A stretch of DNA of 49,488 nucleotides from Verrucomicrobiota bacterium. GTDB taxonomy: Bacteria; Verrucomicrobiota; Verrucomicrobiia; Verrucomicrobiales; DEV007. The stretch is taken from positions 1 through 49,488 of the forward strand of contig CAUJIH010000104.1 in assembly GCA_963205275.1 (NCBI GenBank). The letters run 5' to 3'. The notes under the pieces were generated by a model, which saw nothing but the letters and a program-made list of their open reading frames with translations, made no database searches and was not told the origin of the DNA. A program made the position numbers and the translations under genes. Positions 14,989 through 22,216 of this stretch are shown here, in pieces (position 1 is the stretch's first letter; each line of letters opens with the position of its first letter).

Positions 14989-17835
14989 TCACTTACTAGG
15001 CTTGGCTGCGTCCCCTGAATCAGTAACTGGCTTGATTGAGACGGTTACTTGAGTGTCCTTGCGGAGGAATTCCTTCGCCAGCGCGTTGAGGTCGGCTACA
15101 GAGATATCTTTGTAGTCGTCCACGAAGCTGCGGGACCAGTCGAGTCGCTGAGGATATTCCTGCGAGGCTTCGAGTACGCTGGACATCCAGTAGCGATTGG
15201 TGCGGCGCATTTCCTCTATGGTGACGATCTGCGGTCGCTTGGCGCGGTCGAGTTCGTCTTCGGTGATGCTATCGCCTTTCGCGAGATCGGAGGCGATGCC
15301 GCTCAGAACTTCCGTCACTTTTCCGATCTGGGTCGGATCGACAGTGACGGCGGCAAAGAGATAGCCGTAGTCTTTCCAAGTGGAGCTGGGAATGTTATGA
15401 GCGAAGGGACTATAGGCATCGCCGAGTTCCTCGCGAATCTTAAGACGGAGGCGATCGTCGAGCACTGCCGAGAGCATACCGAGACGACGAGTCTTCTGGA
15501 TTTCGAACAAGTCGGTCGTCGGCCACTGGAGCAATACCATCGCCTTCGGGATTTCAGAGGAGAAGGTAAACTCACGGCTGCCCGCAGCGGGGAATTTGAC
15601 CTGCCGCTCTTCCTCGTACTTCGGCTTTTCAGCGGCTCGCTCAGGGAGATTGCCGAAGGTCTCGGATAGAAGTTTCACGGCGGTATCGCGGTCAAAATCA
15701 CCGACGAGGGTGACTTCGCAATAGCCTGAGTTCAAGTCGGGCGTCACCCATTTCCGGGCGTCGGCACTGGTCAGAGCTTCGACGGTGGTGCGCGGAGGGT
15801 AGCCGAAGCGGGAGTCGCCGTCGTGCAGGAATTGAGCGACCGCTCCTTGGAGGACTCCCTCCGGTGTCCGCTCTACTTGCTGATACTGATAATCCAGCGA
15901 ACCTTTGAACTCGGTGAGTGCTTCTTCGCGGAAGCCTGGATGGAGAATGTAGGCGCGCATCAGAGAAAGCTCATCTGCTAGCGCTTCGGGGGTGGTCCGT
16001 CCGGAGAGGATGAAGGCGTCTTCATCGACGTTAAAATTGACTTCGACCGATTTCCCGGCGAAGAGGGCTTTCAGATCGTCGTCACTGTGCGCCTCTAATC
16101 CTCCGGCGATGAAGGTCTGACTGAGGAGGAGAGAGAGGCCGGGTTTAGGTTCGGTCATCAGACCGGCTCCGATACGAGCTTTGATGTAAATCGTAGATTT
16201 CTCAAAATCCGTCGGCTTGAGGTTGGCCCTCACCTGATTGGCAAAGCGGATCTGCGTAACGCTGAGGTCTTCGATTTCCTTCTTCTCCGCGACAGAACCG
16301 GCAGTAGGGAGCTGCGCGTAGGAGAATTCCGCTACTGCGCTGTTATTAGGCGCGGTCACCGCGACCTTTTGACTTTCTTCCCAAACGGAAGTGATCTGTG
16401 CGACGGCATCGTCGATTTTCGCATTCCCGGAGACGTAAACGAGAGTCTCATGCGCGTCGTTCCAGAGTTCTTTCAGCGAATCGCGGCAGCTCTCCGTAGT
16501 AATTTTATCGAGAGAGGCGACGACTCTCGGGAAGTCGTCGCTAGGGCTGGTGAAGATGCGACGAGCACCGATTCTCTTCGCGATGTCGTCGGCAAGTTGA
16601 CGAGACTGTCGCGTGGCCATTTTCTTGGCGGCATCTTCGTAGCGCACCTTGACGTTCCCTTTAGCCTCGGTCATTTCGGCGTCGGTAAATCCGTGTTCGA
16701 GAGCGCGGCGCAATTCCTGTTCGATCAGGGAGAGTGCGGCTTTCCAGTTCTCTGGCTTGCAGTCGGCGTTGATCGACGAGTACTCTGCGAAGCCAAGGTC
16801 GAAAAAGTCGCCGGAGGTGCGCATACTGGCTGAGCTGATCGGTGAATCTGCAGCTTTCACTAGACGCTCCAAGCGGCGAGAGATGATATTGCTGGCCAGA
16901 TTGAGCTGGAGGTCGTGGAAGCGTCGCTCGGTATTATCGGGTGGATTGACCCGAGGTTTCGCCGCTTCGATGGAAATCGAAGTTTCCCCGGCCTCTGCTT
17001 CGTAGTGGAGGTGTGCGGCGAATCCGCGCTTGCTCAGATCGCCCATGGCGGGAGCTGTCTTCTTCGCTTGTCCCGGCATGTCAGCGAAGTACTTGTTGAT
17101 GATGGGTTCGATCGCGTCGACCTTGATGTCACCGACCACGACGACTGCCATGCGGTCGGCGGTGTACCAATCGTGATAAAATTCAACGAAGCGCTCTCGT
17201 GGTGCGTTCTGGATCACGGCTTCCGTTCCGATGGGAAGGCGCTTGGAGATGCGCTGGTCAGGAAAGGCGAAGCTGATTTCATCGACGAAAGTTCGCCAGT
17301 CCACGGAGTCGCGGTCGCGCTTTTCGCTCAGGATGATTCCGCGCTCGTCGTTGATCTCGGTGTTGTCGAGTAGCATCCCATCGGCGAAGTCGCGGAAGAG
17401 TTTCATTCCCTCGTCGATCATCGCTGAGTCGGTTTTGGGAAGTTCCAGCTTGTACACCGTCTCCCGAAACGAAGTGTGGGCATTGGTGTGATTGCCGAAG
17501 CCCATGCCGAGACGCTGGAAATATTCGACCATTTCACCGGCTGGGAAGTGCTTGGTTCCGTTGAAAGCCATGTGCTCAAGGAAGTGTGCGAGGCCCTGCT
17601 GATCGTCATTTTCCATCAGAGACCCAGCATCGACGTAGAGGCGCATGCTCACTCGATTCCGAGGCTCGGTATTCGGTAGGATGACGTAGCGCAGGCCGTT
17701 ATCGAGTAGTCCCCACGTCACGGCCGAATCCGGGGTGATATCGCTGCCATCCTGGGCCAGAGGGATGGGATCGATAGCGTATGAGAGTGTGAGACTGACG
17801 GTAGAAAGCAAGGCGACGAGGAGTCTGGAGATCAT
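14989..17835 (-). CDS. M16-family zinc metallopeptidase, exported
   Basis: 948 residues, a full-length two-half M16 (pitrilysin/insulinase-like) peptidase, PqqL-like in length. An N-terminal signal peptide (MISRLLVALLSTVSLTLSYA) points to the periplasm. The inverted zinc motif HFLEH is at 84-88 and the third ligand E164 lies in NDERGIILSE, exactly 76 residues after H88. A second half from ~residue 500 lacks HxxEH, as expected. It probably degrades peptides in the periplasm. No Shine-Dalgarno is visible before the ATG. The preceding gene on this strand is hisA, 98 bp away; no terminator is seen between them. Confidence 0.93.
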   Translation of the reverse strand: MISRLLVALLSTVSLTLSYAIDPIPLAQDGSDITPDSAVTWGLLDNGLRYVILPNTEPRNRVSMRLYVDAGSLMENDDQQGLAHFLEHMAFNGTKHFPAGEMVEYFQRLGMGFGNHTNAHTSFRETVYKLELPKTDSAMIDEGMKLFRDFADGMLLDNTEINDERGIILSEKRDRDSVDWRTFVDEISFAFPDQRISKRLPIGTEAVIQNAPRERFVEFYHDWYTADRMAVVVVGDIKVDAIEPIINKYFADMPGQAKKTAPAMGDLSKRGFAAHLHYEAEAGETSISIEAAKPRVNPPDNTERRFHDLQLNLASNIISRRLERLVKAADSPISSASMRTSGDFFDLGFAEYSSINADCKPENWKAALSLIEQELRRALEHGFTDAEMTEAKGNVKVRYEDAAKKMATRQSRQLADDIAKRIGARRIFTSPSDDFPRVVASLDKITTESCRDSLKELWNDAHETLVYVSGNAKIDDAVAQITSVWEESQKVAVTAPNNSAVAEFSYAQLPTAGSVAEKKEIEDLSVTQIRFANQVRANLKPTDFEKSTIYIKARIGAGLMTEPKPGLSLLLSQTFIAGGLEAHSDDDLKALFAGKSVEVNFNVDEDAFILSGRTTPEALADELSLMRAYILHPGFREEALTEFKGSLDYQYQQVERTPEGVLQGAVAQFLHDGDSRFGYPPRTTVEALTSADARKWVTPDLNSGYCEVTLVGDFDRDTAVKLLSETFGNLPERAAEKPKYEEERQVKFPAAGSREFTFSSEIPKAMVLLQWPTTDLFEIQKTRRLGMLSAVLDDRLRLKIREELGDAYSPFAHNIPSSTWKDYGYLFAAVTVDPTQIGKVTEVLSGIASDLAKGDSITEDELDRAKRPQIVTIEEMRRTNRYWMSSVLEASQEYPQRLDWSRSFVDDYKDISVADLNALAKEFLRKDTQVTVSIKPVTDSGDAAKPSK

Positions 17836-17933
17836 GGATAGTCGGCAAAGCCGGAACGATGAAAGGAGAACTGTCCGCTCATTGACGTGTTACGGCAAAT
17901 GTTTTCAGGGGCAGGAATTCGGAGGGTAAGGGA

Positions 17934-18713
17934 TCACAACGCCTGCTGATTCCACGTGACGAGTTCTCTGTAACGCACCCCGCTTCCACCGAAGATGTCG
18001 AGTGCGCTACCGATCGTGAGGTCTACCTGCCCCTGACTGATGCGATCAACAGTGACGAGATCGTCCATGCTGGCGGCACCTCCTGCGTACGTGATGGGAC
18101 GCTGCGCCCATGTGCCGAGGCGCTGGACGAGTTCCGTATCGATCCCGAGGCATTTTCCCTCGACGTCGGCGGCGTGGATAAGAAACTCGTCGCAGTAGGA
18201 GGAGAGTGTATCCAGAGTCCCGAGATCGATGCGTACATCGGTGAGCGTCTGCCAGCGATTCATCGCTACGATCCATTCATCTCCACGACGACGACAGCTC
18301 AGATCGATGACGAGGCGACCACGGCCGACTACGGACGAGAGTTCCTCCAGCTTCGGGAGTAGAAAATGTCCTTCATGGTTGAACAGGCAGGAAGTGGCGA
18401 TGACGTGAGAGGCTCCGGCTTCCAGCCATTCTGTCGCGTTCTCAGCCGTGATGCCACCGCCGATCTGGAGGCCCTGTGGATAGGCTGCCAGTGCCTCTCG
18501 GGCAGCCTCCCGATTGCCAGAGCCGAGCTGGATGACGTGACCGCCCCGCAGTTCGTCCGCAGCATACAGCTCGGCGAACCACGCAGCAGGGCGCTCGCTT
18601 ATGAAATTGGTCTTCAGGGATTCGCTGGCCGAATCCAGAGTGCCGCCCACGATCTGTTTGACCTTACCCTCATGGAGGTCGATGCAGGGACGGAATCGGC
18701 TTCTCTGGGCCAT
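17934..18713 (-). CDS. hisA: ProFAR isomerase HisA, eukaryotic (HIS6)-type
   Basis: 259 residues. It isomerises ProFAR to PRFAR in histidine synthesis (TIM barrel). The N-terminus FRPCIDLHEGKVKQIVGG, the QIGGGITAENA strand-loop and the phosphate-binding ITYAGGAASMDD segment identify it. The CIDLHEGKVKQIVGGTL form is that of the eukaryotic/plant HISN3 subgroup rather than the usual bacterial IDL.gG..VRL.qGd. No other his gene is in the window. It follows prs and rplY on the same strand, in the place where pth often lies. The ATG is about 35 nt beyond the rplY terminator, so it needs its own promoter or read-through. Confidence 0.9.
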   Translation of the reverse strand: MAQRSRFRPCIDLHEGKVKQIVGGTLDSASESLKTNFISERPAAWFAELYAADELRGGHVIQLGSGNREAAREALAAYPQGLQIGGGITAENATEWLEAGASHVIATSCLFNHEGHFLLPKLEELSSVVGRGRLVIDLSCRRRGDEWIVAMNRWQTLTDVRIDLGTLDTLSSYCDEFLIHAADVEGKCLGIDTELVQRLGTWAQRPITYAGGAASMDDLVTVDRISQGQVDLTIGSALDIFGGSGVRYRELVTWNQQAL

Positions 18714-18740
18714 GAAGAAGGACTCGAAAAGAAGGACTGA

Positions 18741-18777
18741 AGAAACAATAAAAAGCCCCGGTTTTCACCGAGGCTTT
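18741..18777 (-). terminator. Intrinsic terminator after rplY
   Basis: On the minus strand AAAGCCTCGG, loop TGAAAA, CCGGGGCTTT forms a 10-bp stem with one mismatch (18752-18777), followed by TTTATTGTTTCTT. It sits 30 bp after the rplY stop. The A-run on the other side makes it potentially bidirectional. Confidence 0.85.
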
Positions 18778-18806
18778 CGATCAGATTTTCATCAAATAGA
18801 TTCGAT

Positions 18807-19403
18807 TTAGGCCGAAGCTGCATCCTCGGAAACAGCGGCTCGAGTCTGGTTGACGATGGCGATCAGAACGTCTCCGTCCATGCGCACTGTGACGCCCTTG
18901 GGCAGATTTAGTTCGGAGACCTTCAGGCCCTGACCGACGTCGAGGCCCTCTACATTGTTGGAAATGGACTCCGGAAGGTCGTCAGGACGACACTGAACTT
19001 CGATTTCGTGAACCAATTGCTCGAGAAGGCCGCCGCTCTTCACTCCGATCGGATCTCCCGAGAGTTCGACAGGAACGACGGCTGAGATCAGCTCATCTTC
19101 CTTCACTGCACGGAAATCGACATGCACCAGCGATCCGTTCAGAGGATTGCGTTGCACATCCTGCACGACGGCCATCTTGGTCTTCTCAGCAGCTCCTTCG
19201 ATCTCCAGATTCACGATGAAATTCGGGCTGTTGTGGCGACGTGCGACATCAGAGAAATTTTTTGCATTGAGCTGGATCGCGTAAACGCGCTGCTTTGCTC
19301 CGTAGATTACACCGGGGACGATGCCCTGGTGACGGAGTCGTTTAACGGCAGCCGTTCCCGTCGCTTCACGCTTCTCGGCTTGGATCGTTTCGTGTTTGGC
19401 CAT
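18807..19403 (-). CDS. rplY: 50S ribosomal protein L25 (TL5/CTC form)
   Basis: 198 residues. It binds 5S rRNA in the large subunit. The N-terminal L25 domain is seen in EKREATGTAAVKRLRHQG and VPGVIYG, followed by the longer C-terminal beta domain of the CTC/TL5 type (VVPVELSGDPIGVKSGGLL, VEGLDVGQGLKVSEL). Start chosen at ATG 19403 (MAKHETIQAEKREATG), preceded by ACGGAAAG. An upstream in-frame start at 19442 would place coding sequence inside the prs terminator and adds a non-conserved leader. The gene follows prs as in many bacteria. Confidence 0.93.
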   Translation of the reverse strand: MAKHETIQAEKREATGTAAVKRLRHQGIVPGVIYGAKQRVYAIQLNAKNFSDVARRHNSPNFIVNLEIEGAAEKTKMAVVQDVQRNPLNGSLVHVDFRAVKEDELISAVVPVELSGDPIGVKSGGLLEQLVHEIEVQCRPDDLPESISNNVEGLDVGQGLKVSELNLPKGVTVRMDGDVLIAIVNQTRAAVSEDAASA

Positions 19404-19426
19404 CTTTCCGTGATGTATGTGGATTG

Positions 19427-19466
19427 AAAAAAAATTCCTCACGCCGGTTCAGTCCGGATCGTGAGG
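19427..19466 (-). terminator. Strong intrinsic terminator between prs and rplY
   Basis: On the minus strand CCTCACG-AT-CCGG, loop ACTGAA, CCGG-CGTGAGG gives an 11-bp stem with a 2-nt bulge, followed by AA and eight Ts. The T-run ends 23 nt before the rplY ATG. It can stop prs transcripts but also lies inside any rplY leader that starts upstream. Confidence 0.85.
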
Positions 19467-19488
19467 GGCGGGGAATTTAGGTCGATGC

Positions 19489-20427
19489 TCAGGAAATGTC
19501 AAAGAGAGAAGTGACTGATTCTCCAAAGTGAATGCGTCGGATCGCTTCGCCGAGAAGTTCGGCTACGCTCAGGGCCTTGACTTTCGGTCCTACGGCGTAG
19601 GGTGTGCTGTTCGTAGAAATCAGCTCCTCGATGGGTGATTCCGCGAGCCTCTGGTGTCCCTGCTCATTGAGGACGGCGTGAGAAACTCCGGCGAAGATCC
19701 GCTTCGCACCGTTCGTGCTGAGTAATTTCGATGCGGAGCAGAGTGTTCCTGCCGTCTCTGAGATATCATCCACCAGCAGTACATCCTTGCCTTCCACCTC
19801 GCCGATCAGGCTGATGGCCTGAACCTCAGTGGCGCTGACCCGGTTTTTCGCGACGATGGCCAGCGGAGTGCCCAAGGCCTTGGAATAGGCGTGAGCCATT
19901 TTCATTCCGCCGACGTCTGGGGAAACGACCACTAAATTATCGGAGACGCCCCTTTCACGCAAATATTTGATCAGCACAGGCATCGCGTAGAGATGATCCA
20001 CGGGGATGTCGAAGAAACCCTGAATCTGCCCTGCGTGCAGATCGATCGCGAGTACGCGAGTGACGCCAGCGGCTGTGAGAAGATTGGCCACCAGTTTCGC
20101 CGTGATCGGCACTCGCGGCTGGTCCTTGCGATCCTGGCGTGCATAGCCGAAAAATGGGATCACAGCCGTGATGCTCTCGGCGCTGGCTCTCCGGGCGGCA
20201 TCGACCATGATGAGAAGTTCCATCAGATTCTGATTCGTCGGCGGACAGGTCGGCTGCACGATGAAGATATCGCGCTTGCGAATGTTCTCGTTGATTTTGA
20301 CGAAGGTTTCGCCGTCGGGGAAATGTTTCACCGTAGCATCTGATCGACGGACGCCGAGATATTCGGCGATCTCGTCAGCTAGAGCGGGGTGAGCAGTGCC
20401 GCTAAAAATACGCAGGTCCAAGTGCAT
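19489..20427 (-). CDS. prs: Ribose-phosphate pyrophosphokinase (PRPP synthetase)
   Basis: 312 residues, normal class I length. It makes PRPP from ribose 5-phosphate and ATP for nucleotide, histidine and NAD synthesis. Family landmarks: RIFSGTAHPALADEIAEYLG at the N-terminus, FPDGETFVKI, GYARQDRKDQPR, LAIDLHAGQIQGFFDIPVDH (metal and ribose-5-P region), VVSPDVGGMKMA and the PRPP-binding loop VLLVDDISETAGTL. Start ATG 20427. It is in an order prs-rplY-hisA, and HisA and PncB, also in this window, act in PRPP-dependent pathways. Confidence 0.96.
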   Translation of the reverse strand: MHLDLRIFSGTAHPALADEIAEYLGVRRSDATVKHFPDGETFVKINENIRKRDIFIVQPTCPPTNQNLMELLIMVDAARRASAESITAVIPFFGYARQDRKDQPRVPITAKLVANLLTAAGVTRVLAIDLHAGQIQGFFDIPVDHLYAMPVLIKYLRERGVSDNLVVVSPDVGGMKMAHAYSKALGTPLAIVAKNRVSATEVQAISLIGEVEGKDVLLVDDISETAGTLCSASKLLSTNGAKRIFAGVSHAVLNEQGHQRLAESPIEELISTNSTPYAVGPKVKALSVAELLGEAIRRIHFGESVTSLFDIS

Positions 20428-20538
20428 GGCCGGTCATCCTCGCCAATTCAGGGAAAAACGCCAGAGAAAACTCGTGAGATTTCTTTTCTCCCTCTTGAGC
20501 TGCCCTTGAGAGTGATTTCTCGTGGGAATCATCAGGAC

Positions 20539-22035
20539 TCAGGACACGAGTCCGACCGGATCGGCTGAAAATCCATCCGGATCAGAGAGTGATTCGAGCA
20601 TGTTTTTAATGATCTCCGGAGAAAATGGCTTGGTGATCACGTCGTTCATCCCGGCGGCATGGCACTGCTCTTTATCCTCGTCGAAAACCATCCCTGTCAT
20701 CGCAATGATCGGGATCGCAGCGTTGGAATGATCGAGCCGTCGGATGGTGTAGGACGCTTCCAGACCATTCATCACGGGCATGTTGACGTCCATCAGGATC
20801 AGGTCAAATTTTTCTGCTCCTCCCGCTAGATCGACTGCCTCCCGCCCGTTCGATGCTACGGTGACGTCACAATGGAACTTTTCCAGCGTCATCCGGGCGA
20901 CTTTCTGATTCATTTCATTGTCCTCTACGAGAAGGACTCGTGTGCGGGTTTCTGCTTGTGAACTCATCGTGCTCTTCGGGAGTGCGCTGCGGCGTACGAA
21001 GTCATCAGATTCTGGTTCTGCTCGCGCATAATCGACGGTAAAGTAAAAAGTGGTTCCTCCCCCGAGCGGGCTGTCAAACCAGATCTGCCCGCCCATCAGT
21101 TCGACGATACTCCTCGAGATCGCGAGTCCTAACCCAGTGCCGCCGGTCTGATTTCCGGTCTGATTGGAATCGATCTGGTGAAAGGGTTGGAAGAGAGTGC
21201 ATCCGGCCTCTGAGTCGATTCCGATTCCGGTGTCCCGGACATGAAAGAGCAACTGTTCTCTGCCTTCCCCTTGGTATTTCTGAACGGTCACAGTGACCTC
21301 TCCCGCATCGGTGAACTTGATCGCATTGCTGGTCAGATTCGCGAGTACTTGTTTGAGGCGCAGCTCATCCGCTACGACCACCTCCGGCAGCGTCTCACAA
21401 ATCATCGCGGAAAGGCCGATTCCCTTTGTGTCAGCATTCGGCTTATAGACGAGCAATACCTCTCGGATCAGCTTTTGAAGGTCGAATTGTCGTGGCTTCA
21501 ATTGCATTTGTTTCGCATTGAGCTTGGCGAAGTCCAAGATGTCATTGAGAATATTCAGCAGGGATTCACTGGCGCTGTGAATGGTCTCCAGATGCTCGCG
21601 AAAGCGGGGATCGGGGTCCATCTCCAGCAGAAGATTCACCATCCCGAAGATTCCGTTCATCGGGGTACGTACTTCATGGCTCACATTAGCGAAGAAGCGC
21701 TCTTTTTCTTTGACAGCTGCGATCACCTCCTGATTGAGCTTCTCCAGTTGATCCTGCTTCTCCGCCATCGATGCCGCCATCGATCGGACGAAGGCGATCA
21801 GTGGATGCTCTCCCGGACGCATGGTCGGGATTCGCTGAGTATGACCGGGATAGCGAATCGTAAAGTCGGTGACGAGTTTTTCCAATTGCCGAATCGTTTC
21901 TTCGGCGTTCGTAACATCTCCCAGTGCAATCGGAGCCGTCTTGGGCATTACTGGATGCCGAGTGACTACGGGAGCGGGCGCTCCAGGAACCAGAGTGCGC
22001 CGAGGAGAGGAAGAATATTTTGGACGGCCAAGCAT
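20539..22035 (-). CDS. Soluble hybrid histidine kinase with receiver domain
   Basis: 498 residues with no membrane helix and no recognisable sensor domain. Residues ~1-100 are unassigned, with a coiled-coil region (SMAEKQDQLEKLNQEVIAAV) leading to the kinase. The HisKA box is FFANVSHEVRTPMNG with H120. The HATPase_c part has LANLTSNAIKF (N box), VRDTGIGID (G1) and GGTGLGLAISR (G2). After a linker of ~30 residues, a REC domain has acidic VEDNEMN and phospho-acceptor D416 in LILMDVNMPVMNG. It probably senses an intracellular cue or a partner, and the REC may pass phosphate to an Hpt protein. No cognate partner is in the window. Confidence 0.93.
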   Translation of the reverse strand: MLGRPKYSSSPRRTLVPGAPAPVVTRHPVMPKTAPIALGDVTNAEETIRQLEKLVTDFTIRYPGHTQRIPTMRPGEHPLIAFVRSMAASMAEKQDQLEKLNQEVIAAVKEKERFFANVSHEVRTPMNGIFGMVNLLLEMDPDPRFREHLETIHSASESLLNILNDILDFAKLNAKQMQLKPRQFDLQKLIREVLLVYKPNADTKGIGLSAMICETLPEVVVADELRLKQVLANLTSNAIKFTDAGEVTVTVQKYQGEGREQLLFHVRDTGIGIDSEAGCTLFQPFHQIDSNQTGNQTGGTGLGLAISRSIVELMGGQIWFDSPLGGGTTFYFTVDYARAEPESDDFVRRSALPKSTMSSQAETRTRVLLVEDNEMNQKVARMTLEKFHCDVTVASNGREAVDLAGGAEKFDLILMDVNMPVMNGLEASYTIRRLDHSNAAIPIIAMTGMVFDEDKEQCHAAGMNDVITKPFSPEIIKNMLESLSDPDGFSADPVGLVS

Positions 22036-22216
22036 TCCATAAAGATAGTAAAAATTATAAATTAATGCAAGTCTGCTGTATCCTAATTTAAATGGAGTGC
22101 GGCAAAAAATTTATTAAATTTATAAATTCAAGATTACACGAAACAACCGAACGAGACATTCATCTCATTCTGTTCTTGCGCCACTCCAGGAAAATCGGGC
22201 AGAGTATGAGGCAGTG
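22036..22216. promoter_or_regulatory. AT-rich divergent promoter region
   Basis: This 181-bp gap between divergent genes is much more AT-rich than its surroundings. On the minus strand TATAAT (22059-22054) lies 18 bases before the kinase start and could be its -10 box; no good -35 is seen at the usual distance. Toward the + side, TTTATTAAATTTATAAATT (about 22109-22127) may hold a promoter for the secreted protein. Assignments are tentative. Confidence 0.4.

Noticed and set aside
15049..17373. Several long plus-strand open frames opposite the M16 peptidase
   Set aside because: They are antisense shadows of a high-GC gene with intact catalytic motifs.
19404..19442. Longer start for L25 at 19442
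   Set aside because: It would place coding sequence in the terminator T-run; the conserved N-terminus begins at MAKHE (19403).
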